Positions 9,884 to 18,662 of a DNA stretch of 64,000 nucleotides are shown here, one piece after another; the first letter of the stretch is position 1, and each line of letters begins with the position of its first letter. Source of the DNA: Metabacillus litoralis (GTDB lineage: Bacteria > Bacillota > Bacilli > Bacillales > Bacillaceae); contig NZ_VOQF01000003.1 in NCBI RefSeq assembly GCF_007994985.1, positions 372,001-436,000 of the forward strand, read 5' to 3'. The notes under the pieces were generated by a model. That model made no database searches. It was not told where the DNA came from and worked only from the letters and a program-made list of their open reading frames with translations. Both the position numbers and the translations under genes were made by a program.

Positions 9884-9924
9884 TTGTGAACAAATTATGA
9901 AGTATATTTGTCGAAATTGTGAAG
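9884..9924. promoter_or_regulatory. ResD-like box cluster between ctaB and ctaA
   Basis: Two close matches to the ResD core TTTGTGAAT: TTGTGAAC at 9884-9891 and ATTGTGAAG at 9916-9924. ResD is the known activator of ctaA and ctaB in B. subtilis, so a regulatory role is likely but inferred. The remainder of the roughly 840-base gap (9651-10494) is AT-rich with no gene. Confidence 0.45.
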
Positions 9925-10386
9925 AAACAAATCAATCAATTCCTATTAAAACAAATTCATACATCAAGCCTAGTCCATTTTAACATAAATTGCTGAGCAA
10001 ATCTTAAGAAAAAATAAGTTATTTATTGAATTCATTTTCCAATTTGTTATTTACTATAACATTACCTATCTATTTCTAGCAAAATAAGACAAAATATTCA
10101 ACCCTTTGTATGATGTTATTAATACTTCACCCGTTATTCTCTTTCTACTTAGGTCAAGCAAATATTGACTTATACAATATCTATTTGTTTTTTAAGCAAT
10201 GTTTTTGTTATCAAGTTATTCATTAAATACTCGTATAAAAAAGCCATTCTGTGAAAAAAATTACTATTATTAGAAACTATGTACTAAACAGTATAATTAA
10301 GAAAATCATTATCACTTAGAGAGATTGTCAATTCATTAATATTCAAAAAACAAGTTTACAAAGAAGTAGTGTAAAGATCCAATAAC

Positions 10387-10395
10387 TTTGTGAAC
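10387..10395 (+). promoter_or_regulatory. ResD-like box upstream of the ctaA promoter
   Basis: TTTGTGAAC matches the ResD core TTTGTGAAT at eight of nine positions and sits just upstream of the proposed ctaA -35 element. Confidence 0.5.
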
Positions 10396-10410
10396 ATTTC
10401 AGTTATTTTA

Positions 10411-10439
10411 TTGTCTTTTATTGCTACATTGTGTACTAT
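10411..10439 (+). promoter_or_regulatory. Candidate ctaA promoter
   Basis: TTGTCT and TACTAT are separated by 17 bases, leaving about 50 bases of leader before the ctaA start. Confidence 0.55.
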
Positions 10440-10494
10440 CTAAAAGTACTTACTATTTAACGTTACCATTTTACTATATAAGTAGGTGAACATT

Positions 10495-11436
10495 TTGCAA
10501 CATGCTCTAAAATGGTTTGCCGTTTTCACAACACTCATTATGGTCGTTGTCTTAATAGGCGGAGCCTTAGTAACAAAAACTGAGTCAGGTGCAGGGTGTG
10601 GAGATTCTTGGCCATTATGTCATGGTGAACTTATTCCTAGTAATATTACCTTTGAGCTTATCGTCGAGCTAAGCCACCGTTTAGTTAGTGGACTTGCTGG
10701 TTTTACTGTTCTAATACTTTCTATATGGTCTTGGAAAAAGATAGGTCATATTAGAGAAACAAAATTCCTTGCATTATTATCAGTATTTTTCCTAGTATTA
10801 CAGGCTTTAATTGGAGCTGCAGCTGTAATGTGGGGACAATCTGATGCAATACTAGCTCTCCATTTTGGTATTTCACTTATTTCTTTTGCATCCGTCTTAT
10901 TGTTAACTTTATTGATTTTTGAAATTGATAAGAAATTTGATGCTAAATCCCTTGTTATCAATAAAGATATGAAATTCCATATGGTAGGAATTATTGTTTA
11001 TTCCTATGTAGTTGTTTATACCGGAGCATACGTTAGACATAAAGGTGCTAGCCTTGCTTGTCCTGAATGGCCACTTTGTAGCAACAGGGCTGGTGGTTTA
11101 CCTACAACATTACATGAATGGATACAGATGGGACACCGATTTGCTGCTGGAATAATCTTCATATGGATCGCTTATGCAACTTGGCGTGCAATCAAGCATT
11201 ACAAACATGAAAAAGTTATTTATTGGGGCTGGATTATTGCGTTTATCTTAGTTTCGATGCAAGTTACTTCAGGTGCTTTAGTTGTCATCACTGGTTTGAA
11301 CCTATATATTGCACTTGCTCATGCTTTGATTATTTCTTGTCTTTTTGGCCTCTTAAGTTATTTCTTATTACTTGTTAGTCGAAGTAATACTAACATTGAG
11401 GTAGATTCTTCATCAGATCAATCTGTAACAAAATAA
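10495..11436 (+). CDS. ctaA: Heme A synthase
   Basis: An eight-helix membrane enzyme that oxidises the C8 methyl of heme O to give heme A. With the chosen start it has 313 residues and begins [11 protein letters not shown], matching the family N-terminus. AGGTG lies six bases before this TTG; the in-frame GTG at 10486 has no ribosome binding site. The two internal halves each have a His ligand region (ELSHRLVSG and QMGHRFAAG). The extracytoplasmic disulfide pair is C35/C42, and a second pair lies in LACPEWPLC. It is divergent from ctaB. No pycA gene lies beside it, unlike B. subtilis. Confidence 0.95.
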   Translation: MQHALKWFAVFTTLIMVVVLIGGALVTKTESGAGCGDSWPLCHGELIPSNITFELIVELSHRLVSGLAGFTVLILSIWSWKKIGHIRETKFLALLSVFFLVLQALIGAAAVMWGQSDAILALHFGISLISFASVLLLTLLIFEIDKKFDAKSLVINKDMKFHMVGIIVYSYVVVYTGAYVRHKGASLACPEWPLCSNRAGGLPTTLHEWIQMGHRFAAGIIFIWIAYATWRAIKHYKHEKVIYWGWIIAFILVSMQVTSGALVVITGLNLYIALAHALIISCLFGLLSYFLLLVSRSNTNIEVDSSSDQSVTK

Positions 11437-11468
11437 AAAAAGGAAACCTTCGTGGTTTCCTTTTTTTA
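11434..11468 (+). terminator. Terminator of ctaA
   Basis: AAAGGAAACC, a TTCG-containing loop and GGTTTCCTTTTTTT form a classic intrinsic terminator right after the ctaA stop. The A run on the other side would let it also work for the convergent ftsW. Confidence 0.92.
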
Positions 11469-11649
11469 TTTTGCTGAATTTTTATTAAATTGTTTGAGTT
11501 TCACTATAGACCTTCCTAACTATGAAAAATCAATATTTATTCACATTGATTTTTTATTTTATAGTAAAACTGGAAACATAACTAAATATGATTAAATAAG
11601 GAACTTTCCAAAACGAACAACCATTTAGGAAAATAATAAAAAATAATGA

Positions 11650-12867
11650 CTATCTTATTGAACTCGTTTGATTTCGTTTAAATTGCTTTACATTTCCGGT
11701 TTGATCAACTTCTTGATTTAATGGTTTCTTATATGTTTCTCGATATGTTGTAAACATAGAAACATTAACTAATAACCCCATTGAAATCATTAATAATAAG
11801 ATTGATGAACCACCATAACTTATGAAGGGTAACGGTACTCCCGTTATTGGTAGTAATCCAGTTAATCCACCTAAATTAATCATAGATTGTATAGCAATCA
11901 TACTTGAAATACCGACAGCAAGTAATGTACCAAAAGGATCTTGACATTTACGTGCAACAGAAAATCCTTTTAAGATAACAAACGTTAAGAGAATCAATAC
12001 AAACAAAACACCTAAAATTCCTAATTCTTCCGCAATGACAGCCATGATAAAATCAGTATGAGATTCAGGTAAATATCCATACTTTTGAACACCTTGTCCT
12101 AAACCAAGACCTTTCAATCCACCTGATCCTATCGCATAAAATGAATTTACTAACTGGTACCCTGCTCCTTCTATGTTACCGAAAGGATCTGTAACACCTA
12201 CAAAACGACTTAACTGTTCATCACTGAACAGGCCCTTCATAATAACGATAGGAGCCATTAAAACTCCAGCTAATAATAAAAGAGCTATGAGCTTTACAAT
12301 ACTTTTAAAAGCCATTCCCGAGCATAAAATCATACATATTGAAATCATTGCGATAATAAAGGCTGTCCCAAAATCGGGTTGTATAACAACAAACAAACAA
12401 ATTAGTACTGTAAAGATTAATGGAGGCAATACTCCCCTGCCAAACTCATCAATATATGATTGTTTCTTATCATAAACTGCAGCCAAATAGATGATTACAC
12501 TTAATTTCACAAATTCACCTGGTTGGATGCTAAATCCCCCAATAGAGATCCAGCTTTGAGCACCACCAGCAGCATGTCCAATAAAAAACAACGAAATTAG
12601 CACTATTATAGATCCAAAAGTAATTAACTTTATTATCTTATCATGTAGAAATGCTCTGTATGGAAAAATGATCATAATAAAAAATGCAAGTCCCCCTGCA
12701 AGCAAAGCTAGTTTTTGCCTTTGAAAAAAGTGATCAGGCTCATACCCAAAGCGAGATACAGCTGTAATCATACTTGAGCTGTACACCATCACTAAGCCAA
12801 AGCAGCATAATAAGACAATTGCTATTATTAACGAATAATCATATGATTTTAATATTTTTTTTACCAT
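11650..12867 (-). CDS. ftsW: Septal peptidoglycan glycosyltransferase FtsW (SEDS)
   Basis: A SEDS-family membrane protein that polymerises lipid II together with a class B PBP at the division septum. The 405-residue form has ten membrane segments. Hallmarks are the large extracellular loop with GLKGLGLGQGVQKYGYLPE, then SHTDFIMAVIAEELG, and the C-terminal PLPFISYGGSS. An in-frame ATG at 12888 exists, but AAGGGAAGAG fits the ATG at 12867 (MVKKILKSYDYSL). In B. subtilis ftsW lies next to ylaN, as here, but pycA, which normally follows it, is missing from this place. Confidence 0.93.
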   Translation of the reverse strand: MVKKILKSYDYSLIIAIVLLCCFGLVMVYSSSMITAVSRFGYEPDHFFQRQKLALLAGGLAFFIMIIFPYRAFLHDKIIKLITFGSIIVLISLFFIGHAAGGAQSWISIGGFSIQPGEFVKLSVIIYLAAVYDKKQSYIDEFGRGVLPPLIFTVLICLFVVIQPDFGTAFIIAMISICMILCSGMAFKSIVKLIALLLLAGVLMAPIVIMKGLFSDEQLSRFVGVTDPFGNIEGAGYQLVNSFYAIGSGGLKGLGLGQGVQKYGYLPESHTDFIMAVIAEELGILGVLFVLILLTFVILKGFSVARKCQDPFGTLLAVGISSMIAIQSMINLGGLTGLLPITGVPLPFISYGGSSILLLMISMGLLVNVSMFTTYRETYKKPLNQEVDQTGNVKQFKRNQTSSIR

Positions 12868-13021
12868 ACATATCTCTTCCCTTGTCATATATATGTTTAT
12901 AATCTAGTTGTGCCCTTTATTTTACTACAACTTCGACTTCAAGAGAGTAAAATCCTCTAAAAATATCTTTTTTAAAATTTTTAGTTCACATTGTTTTAAA
13001 TAATTAAGTTTAACAAACCTA

Positions 13022-13056
13022 AAAAAATAAAAAACCCAAACTGTGCAGTTTGAGTT
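13022..13056 (-). terminator. Terminator of ylaN
   Basis: CAAACTG and CAGTTTG form a hairpin followed on the minus strand by a T-rich stretch, nine bases after the ylaN stop. Confidence 0.85.
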
Positions 13057-13064
13057 CTTATCAG

Positions 13065-13346
13065 TTATTTAGTTGTAAATGCATCATGCAATGCAGACAA
13101 CTCTCTTTCAAGTGAAACAAGCAGCGCTTTTCCTTCACGTTCCTCAACCAGGCCAAGCCTTACAGCAAAGTCTATTTCTCTAGATAGACCAAACATTTGT
13201 GTATCTAAAACCTCTTCATAAAGAGGACATTGAGGCATCGTTAAATTATCCATTTGAACTTTAATCAGTTTCATGATCTTATTAGCATCTGCCTTAAGTA
13301 ATGCAAGTGCTTTTTCTTGGTGATTAACAGCAATCTCAGACGCCAA
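13065..13346 (-). CDS. ylaN: YlaN family iron-linked regulatory protein (UPF0358)
   Basis: A 93-residue soluble, mostly helical protein of the UPF0358/YlaN family. Work in B. subtilis and S. aureus links YlaN to iron homeostasis: it binds Fe(II) and relieves Fur repression, and it becomes essential when iron is scarce. The conserved [21 protein letters not shown] segment lies in the middle. The start is TTG, six bases after GGAGGG. It is divergent from ylaL and next to ftsW as in B. subtilis. A good hairpin follows the stop. Confidence 0.9.
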   Translation of the reverse strand: MASEIAVNHQEKALALLKADANKIMKLIKVQMDNLTMPQCPLYEEVLDTQMFGLSREIDFAVRLGLVEEREGKALLVSLERELSALHDAFTTK

Positions 13347-13564
13347 TTTAATCCCTCCGTTTCCGAGCGATTACCCTATTCTATGTATTAATATTAAATC
13401 CATTGAGCTAAAAAAGCAAGGACAAACAGAACAAACTAGAACATTTAAATAAAATAATTCGACAAAGTATTAGGTACAGACATAAAATAATGCATTATTG
13501 GTTGTTATGATATGTGACAAATTATCCTTAAACGCTTATACTAGCGTTGTAAGGAGTGTGAATA

Positions 13565-14065
13565 ATGGAAAAGATTATAATGATAACAGGTAAGGTAAAT
13601 TATCAAATCACCTTAGATCCTGGTGTATGGATTTTTGATGATAGAAAAGTAGATTTAACTAGTTATTTTGAACAAGAAAGAGAAACAAAAGATGAACTAG
13701 AAGAATATACAAAGGCTGTATCTAAACATTGGGAGCGTGAAATAAGAGAAGGTGCAATTCATCCTCCAACACTAAAAACGGAACGTACATATGAAAAACA
13801 AAGGATTCTAAATGGAACTTTTGGCATTCCGTTAAAACCATTTTTAGAAAATGCCGGTATTAAAGCTGATGCAAAGGAAGTTCAATTTATAACAAGTGAT
13901 AACGAATTCTTCTCACTATCTGTAGAAGACGCACTTGATGTGGTTGTTGGATTTAGTAACAAAGGAAAACCCTTAACTGAAGATGGTCCCATACACGTAT
14001 ATTACGGTGATGGTTCAAATGTTAAGAATCCTATAAAGAATATTCAAAAAATAGTTATCAATTAA
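13565..14065 (+). CDS. ylaL: YlaL family protein
   Basis: A 166-residue soluble protein at the position of B. subtilis ylaL, between ylaN and phoH. No catalytic motif is recognised. The C-terminal half (EVQFITSDNEFFSLSVEDAL, then GPIHVYYGDGS) loosely resembles sulfite-oxidase-like or peptide-binding folds, but this is a weak impression. AAGGAGTG precedes the ATG. Just upstream a perfect 6-bp palindrome, AACGCT/AGCGTT (13531-13548), directly abuts the ribosome binding site and could act as an operator or a leader hairpin. No signal peptide is present. Confidence 0.75.
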   Translation: MEKIIMITGKVNYQITLDPGVWIFDDRKVDLTSYFEQERETKDELEEYTKAVSKHWEREIREGAIHPPTLKTERTYEKQRILNGTFGIPLKPFLENAGIKADAKEVQFITSDNEFFSLSVEDALDVVVGFSNKGKPLTEDGPIHVYYGDGSNVKNPIKNIQKIVIN

Positions 14066-14150
14066 TGAGTTGTCTGCAATCTTGAATAGGGTATGAGAAA
14101 AAGTAGGTACTATACTACTCTAACAAGTAAATAGACCGATATATAGTGAA

Positions 14151-14187
14151 GTGTTGGGGATGCCCCTATAGAGTCATCCCCTTATCA
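14151..14187. terminator. Hairpin between convergent ylaL and phoH
   Basis: GGGGATG and CATCCCC can pair around a 12-base loop. There is no clear T run on either strand, so termination is only possible. Confidence 0.4.
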
Positions 14188-14205
14188 CATTAATTTCCTA
14201 AATAG

Positions 14206-15534
14206 TTATAACAAGTCAGCAGCCAGCTGAGCTAAGCCAGAACGCTCTCCTTTTACAAGTCTAACATGGCCAGCAATGGGTTGTTCTTTGAATTTCTCAA
14301 CCACATATGTAAGTCCATTATTATACTCATCTAAATAAGGATGATCTATTTGTTCTGGGTCGCCCATTAGCACAATTTTACTTCGTTCACCAACACGAGT
14401 TAAAATGGTTTTCACTTCATGCTTTGTTAAATTTTGCGCTTCATCTATTATAATGATTTGTTCTGGAATACTTCTTCCTCTTATATAAGTTAGTGCCTCT
14501 ACTTCTATCGATCCCATTCCAGCTAATATTGCGTCAAGTTCACCAGGTTTTTTGGTGTTAAATAAATACTCAAGATTATCATAAATGGGCTGCATCCATG
14601 GTCTTAGCTTCTCTTCTTTTTCACCAGGTAAAAATCCCAAATCTTTTCCTACAGGAACAATTGGTCTTGCTACCAGTAATTTTTTGTACGAACCTAAATC
14701 TTCCGTTTGCATTAAACCTGCTGCAAGAGCAAGTAATGTTTTGCCTGTCCCGGCTTTCCCAATTAGTGTAACTAAGGGCAAGTCCGTTCTAAGAAGTAGT
14801 TCTAGTGCCATCGTTTGTTGAACATTTCTAGGTTTTATTCCCCATATATGCTCGTGATCAAATACTAGTCGCTGTATTTTCTTACCTGACTGATCAACTT
14901 TACCTATTGCAGAAGAAGAACCACCTAAAGCATCCTTCATAATGACGAATTGATTTGGATAAAATGGATGATTTGTAATTTCTGATAAAATCAATTCACT
15001 TTTTTCATAAAACCGGTTTAAATTGTCGGTACTGATGTACAAATCAAGAAAACCTGAGTATATATGATCAATCTCAACTACACGGTCACTTAAGAAATCC
15101 TCTGCAATTAAACCAATAGCATCTGCCTTTACTCTAACAAGTGTATCCTTACTCACAAGTATGACAGAACAACCCTTTTCCTTAGTTTGCTCTTCTAATG
15201 ATAAATTTTTTGCCACGGCTAAAATGCGATTATCATTTGTTTTTTCAACAAATATCTCTTGAAGTTGATGGAAAGATCTGTGGTTTAATTCAATCCTTAA
15301 CGATCCACCATTCGGTAAAGGGATTTTCTCATGTAGTCTCCCCGATTCTCTTAATTGATCAATGAGTTTAGAAACTTGTCTTGCATTACGACCTATTTCA
15401 TCCATATACCTCTTTTTAGAATCCACCTCTTCTAAAACCACTGCTGGAATAACTACTTCATTTTCTTCGAATGAAAAAATCGAATTGGGATCCTGTAACA
15501 ATACATTTGTGTCTAATACATATATCTTCCTCAA
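14206..15534 (-). CDS. phoH: PIN-PhoH family ATPase/ribonuclease (PhoH2, YlaK)
   Basis: A 442-residue two-domain protein. The N-terminal PIN domain (about 1-140) begins KIYVLDTNVLLQDP with a catalytic Asp at residue 8 and further acidic residues, as in metal-dependent RNases. The C-terminal PhoH ATPase has Walker A GKAGTGKT at 259-266 and Walker B IIIIDEAQN at about 360-368. PIN-PhoH (PhoH2) proteins are RNA helicases/nucleases. The start is TTG with GGGGG seven bases before it. It is convergent with ylaL and divergent from ylaJ, the B. subtilis ylaJ-K-L order. Confidence 0.9.
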   Translation of the reverse strand: MRKIYVLDTNVLLQDPNSIFSFEENEVVIPAVVLEEVDSKKRYMDEIGRNARQVSKLIDQLRESGRLHEKIPLPNGGSLRIELNHRSFHQLQEIFVEKTNDNRILAVAKNLSLEEQTKEKGCSVILVSKDTLVRVKADAIGLIAEDFLSDRVVEIDHIYSGFLDLYISTDNLNRFYEKSELILSEITNHPFYPNQFVIMKDALGGSSSAIGKVDQSGKKIQRLVFDHEHIWGIKPRNVQQTMALELLLRTDLPLVTLIGKAGTGKTLLALAAGLMQTEDLGSYKKLLVARPIVPVGKDLGFLPGEKEEKLRPWMQPIYDNLEYLFNTKKPGELDAILAGMGSIEVEALTYIRGRSIPEQIIIIDEAQNLTKHEVKTILTRVGERSKIVLMGDPEQIDHPYLDEYNNGLTYVVEKFKEQPIAGHVRLVKGERSGLAQLAADLL

Positions 15535-15801
15535 ACTTCCGCCCCCTACTCCGTGCTATTTTTTTATGGAGTTTAACATAAAAGTGTTTAAAAAAAAGTC
15601 AAGCTGTGAATGAAGCGTTGCTAAAATATATGAAAGAATGAATAAAGATAGAAGGTTTATTAGACAATAAAATTAAAAAGCAACAAAAAAACTTGTCTTC
15701 ACTCTTTTTTTAATGATCCTCTTGACAAAAATGAAGCGATTTTTACAAGTGGTTTCCTAAGAGACAAGCTTTCGTTGACTAAAAAGTTAAGGAGTGATTT
15801 G

Positions 15802-16407
15802 ATGCAATCTTTTATCAAGATATTATTGTTAACAGCTCTAGCCTTAACAGGTTGTTCAGCAAATCAAGGTACCGATAAAAATGATAAAGCACAAGAAAAT
15901 GGCACACCGATAAATGTTAAAAACAGTGTTGATGAAAATGTAGATCGTAAAACTGGACAAGAAATTTCACAGCATTTAGTTGAATTAGCAAATGAAATAC
16001 CTGATGTAAATGATGCAACTGCTGTTGTATTAGGTCAATATGCCGTTGTTGGAATCGATGTTAATGCAAAATTAGACAGAAATAAAGTTGAATCAATTAA
16101 ATACACAGTTGCGGAAAGTTTAATGCATGATCCTTATGGTGCTCGTGCAATTATTATTGCAGATGCTGACACAAATGAAAGACTACGTGAAATGGGTGAA
16201 GAAATCCAAAATGGACGCCCTGTGATCGGTATCCTCGATGAACTAGCAGCAATTGTTGGTCGTTTAGTTCCTGAGTTACCAAACGAAATACTTGATAATC
16301 AACAAAAACAACCAACAGAACAAGCAGATGATCAATTAAACAAAAAAGAAGAAAAGAAACTTGAAAAAGAACAACAGGATCAATCTAATAATCATATGAA
16401 TAAATAA
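15802..16407 (+). CDS. ylaJ: YhcN/YlaJ family sporulation lipoprotein
   Basis: A 201-residue lipoprotein: signal peptide MQSFIKILLLTALALTGC with the lipid-modified Cys at residue 18. The core (about 50-150) matches the YhcN/YlaJ family, found in spores and linked to spore coat/cortex or germination. An upstream TTG (15775) is in frame, but AAGGAGTG directs initiation to the ATG at 15802. The last 40 residues are low-complexity Gln/Lys/Glu, probably an extended tail. Single gene, divergent from phoH. Confidence 0.88.
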   Translation: MQSFIKILLLTALALTGCSANQGTDKNDKAQENGTPINVKNSVDENVDRKTGQEISQHLVELANEIPDVNDATAVVLGQYAVVGIDVNAKLDRNKVESIKYTVAESLMHDPYGARAIIIADADTNERLREMGEEIQNGRPVIGILDELAAIVGRLVPELPNEILDNQQKQPTEQADDQLNKKEEKKLEKEQQDQSNNHMNK

Positions 16408-16640
16408 GTGATACTCTTACATCCAAACTTATTTGATATGAGGCATGATAATGCTTCAGGTTGATTTTATTTAGATTAGGAGATAATTAATTTCACCTAT
16501 CAAGAGAAGTTATGTACAAGGATGAACTTACAGGCGCTGTGCATACGAGCGAAGATCCTGCAGTTAAGAAAATAAGACATTGTATTTTCTCAGTAATAAA
16601 ATTTCGTAAGACAACAAGCACGCAGCTGAGTTAATTTAAA
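16408..16640. other. Intergenic stretch with a degraded repeat-like segment
   Basis: No gene. The stretch near 16532-16565 (ACAGGCGCTGTGCATACGAG) resembles the centre of repeat family 2 (ACAGGCGCGCAGCTTACGAG at 33220), so it may be a decayed remnant. Confidence 0.35.
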
Positions 16641-16726
16641 AGACTGTCCATTTGTTTTAAGAAATAAGAATAGTATAGAAGTAACTCTTCTAGGTTTTCT
16701 TAATCTTAAATAATGGACAGTCTCTT
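16641..16726. terminator. Structured bidirectional terminator element
   Basis: GACTGTCCAT and its complement ATGGACAGTC lie about 50 bases apart, with T runs outside both arms. It sits between convergent ylaJ and the flavin-binding protein gene and could end both transcripts. Confidence 0.65.
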
Positions 16727-16728
16727 TT

Positions 16729-17187
16729 TTATCCTTTATCTTTCATTGCTTGTAAAACTTGTTTATCCAATTTAGCTGCGGCTTTTTCATCATAAGTTTT
16801 ATCATACTGTGGTTCACTTGATATTCTTGATCCATAGAACATAACATCTCGAACTTCTGAAATTCCTAATTCAATTAAAGAAAGCTTTAATGGTATGTTC
16901 TCAAGTTGATCTTCTTTTATATGAGCGTTACCGTTTATGGAATATGTAGATTCATTTGCAATTAAATTCAAAACAATTGCAGGATGTTTTTTTATATTAT
17001 CGACAATTCTTGATTTCTGGTCGATTGCGAAAAGAATACGATTAGTATCAGGTGCATAGACCCATGAAATTGCACTTACATTTGGAGAACCTGTTTCATA
17101 GTCAATTGATGCAATGGTAACAAATCTCTCCTTTTGTAGACTGTTAAATAAAGGATCGATTAAAGAAGTTTCAATCTTATTAGCCAT
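16729..17187 (-). CDS. Pyridoxamine 5'-phosphate oxidase-related FMN-binding protein
   Basis: A 152-residue split-barrel protein resembling the PNPOx-like flavin-binding family (FVTIASIDYETGSPNVSAISW, then RILFAIDQKSRIVDNIKKHP and AIVLNLIAN). Members bind FMN or F420 and reduce varied substrates; the actual reaction is not known. GGGAGG lies just before the ATG at 17187; an in-frame ATG further upstream is less likely. A strong promoter (17217-17245) lies directly upstream. It is not in the usual yla cluster of B. subtilis, so it is probably a local insertion. Confidence 0.82.
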   Translation of the reverse strand: MANKIETSLIDPLFNSLQKERFVTIASIDYETGSPNVSAISWVYAPDTNRILFAIDQKSRIVDNIKKHPAIVLNLIANESTYSINGNAHIKEDQLENIPLKLSLIELGISEVRDVMFYGSRISSEPQYDKTYDEKAAAKLDKQVLQAMKDKG

Positions 17188-17216
17188 TTGAATCCTCCCT
17201 TCCACTTTATACAACT

Positions 17217-17245
17217 ATCATACCCTTTTTTCTAATGTGTTCCAA
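17217..17245 (-). promoter_or_regulatory. SigA-type promoter of the FMN-binding protein gene
   Basis: Minus-strand TTGGAA and TATGAT are separated by 17 bases, ending about 30 bases before the start codon. Confidence 0.7.
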
Positions 17246-17496
17246 CCATAAACATTCACTCATTTTTTTTGTAGTCGTGATATACTAATTAAAAAAGAAC
17301 TTTCCCGAACATTTTGGTTATGTTAAGTCCATCTTGATTTTTTCCTTTATTATCAAAAGGGAGTCCGAAATTTTCATCTTACAAAGAAGATACCTATTAG
17401 ATTGATCAAACTAAAAATATTAAAAAAGGAATAAAAGTCAATAATGATAACAAAATGAACTTTTTGGGGAGTTACTTAATTTCTATGAGGTGTATT

Positions 17497-17697
17497 ATGA
17501 GAGTGAAATGTGTAATTTGTGATACTGTTGAATCAATTAACGATGAGACTTTAATAGCTAAACGATTAAGAAATCGTCCGATACATACATACATGTGTAA
17601 TACTTGTCACAAACGGATTGAAGACAGAACAAACGAACGAATTGCTACTGGTAATTTCAAGCTATATCAAGATAAAAAGACAGATGATTCATGGTAA
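17497..17697 (+). CDS. ylaI: YlaI family zinc-ribbon protein
   Basis: A 66-residue soluble protein with two Cys pairs, CVIC (about 4-7) and CNTC (about 36-39), spaced as in a zinc ribbon; this matches the YlaI family (DUF2197). Function is unknown. The in-frame ATG at 17455 would add 14 residues, but AGGTG fits the ATG at 17497 (MRVKCVIC). The stop overlaps the start of the next gene by seven bases. The preceding 250 bases (17246-17496) are AT-rich with no other gene. Confidence 0.85.
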   Translation: MRVKCVICDTVESINDETLIAKRLRNRPIHTYMCNTCHKRIEDRTNERIATGNFKLYQDKKTDDSW

Positions 17698-18122
17698 AAA
17701 TAAAAACTGGACTATTCACTGGCTTAATTAGTGGTGTGATTTTAGGTTTATTCTTAAAATTATCTCAAATGATCACTGGACATAAAGTTTATACTTTATT
17801 ATTAAACATTGATTTCTTATACAATAAACCATTACCAGAGATGATCGAATTTGTATTACATCTATTAATTTCAATTATAATCGGCATTGTCTTTGTATCC
17901 ATTTGTGAGTTGAAAGGATTAGTTAAGTTTAAAGAGAAGTTTATTTTATCCTTAATTCTAACAGCTCCAACATTTTTGTTGTATTTCCCATTAACTGTAC
18001 TGGCCATAAAGAATACTCCAAGTGTAACAAACATCCCAGCCATTTCCTTGTGGATAATTGGTCATTTACTATATTCATTAATATTGCCAATTAATTTTAA
18101 AAAATTAAATCCAAATAAGTAA
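17691..18122 (+). CDS. Unknown four-helix membrane protein
   Basis: A 143-residue protein with four hydrophobic segments (about 8-28, 52-74, 82-105 and 115-135) and a basic C-terminus. I do not recognise the family. Its ATG lies inside the last codons of ylaI (7-base overlap), so it is probably translated by coupling to ylaI; it has no separate ribosome binding site of note. It ends at a shared bidirectional terminator with ylaH. B. subtilis has no gene here that I know of, so it may be lineage-specific. Confidence 0.75.
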   Translation: MVKIKTGLFTGLISGVILGLFLKLSQMITGHKVYTLLLNIDFLYNKPLPEMIEFVLHLLISIIIGIVFVSICELKGLVKFKEKFILSLILTAPTFLLYFPLTVLAIKNTPSVTNIPAISLWIIGHLLYSLILPINFKKLNPNK

Positions 18123-18180
18123 ATCCGTTTGTGAACTCACGTTAATAATAAGGCTGCCATTTATTGAAAGCCACATATTC

Positions 18181-18218
18181 AAAAAAAGGTTCTGACTAAA
18201 TAGTCAGAACCTTTTTTA
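18181..18218. terminator. Bidirectional terminator between the membrane gene and ylaH
   Basis: AAAGGTTCTGACTA and its complement form a stem of about 13 bp with A and T runs on both sides. Confidence 0.92.
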
Positions 18219-18533
18219 ACTAGCTTCTTCAGCTTCCTGCTTTTTTGATTGATGTAATCTTATCTTATAAATGATTAAAATAAGTGCTGCAACAACAAGT
18301 CCCTCTGCAACAGGTAGAAATATCCCTAAGAATGTTAAGATCGTGCAGCCAAACGCTAAAAATGTATATATGACAACTGATTTTAAAATAGGAAGTTTTT
18401 TTGCAAAGCCTAGCTTATATACAAGAACAGATAGAAAGAAAATGGTTAAATAAAGCAGCCACATACCTACCTTTGGATGTTCGATTACTTGATATAAACT
18501 AGGAAAAAATGAAAGTCTTTCAGATACATCCAT
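18216..18533 (-). CDS. ylaH: YlaH-like membrane protein
   Basis: A 105-residue protein with three membrane segments (about 22-40, 48-70 and 75-92) and a charged C-terminal tail, matching the YlaH-like family. Function unknown. GGAGGGA precedes the ATG. It lies downstream of typA in the same direction with about 130 bases between them, as in the B. subtilis ylaGH order. Its stop codon overlaps the edge of the terminator. Confidence 0.85.
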   Translation of the reverse strand: MDVSERLSFFPSLYQVIEHPKVGMWLLYLTIFFLSVLVYKLGFAKKLPILKSVVIYTFLAFGCTILTFLGIFLPVAEGLVVAALILIIYKIRLHQSKKQEAEEAS

Positions 18534-18662
18534 TAAAAAAATCCCTCCTCACAACAATTTGTAGTAGGAACCTAAAGAAATAGACTAAATTCAACCCTAC
18601 ACTCTCCTCTCTATTTGTTTGATCATATAGGAGGAGAGGTTTTGAATTTTTGTCTGTATAAC

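Noticed and set aside
18602-18638. CTCTCCTC/GAGGAGAG inverted repeat after typA
   Set aside because: No T run on the minus strand and a long loop, so I did not call it a terminator.
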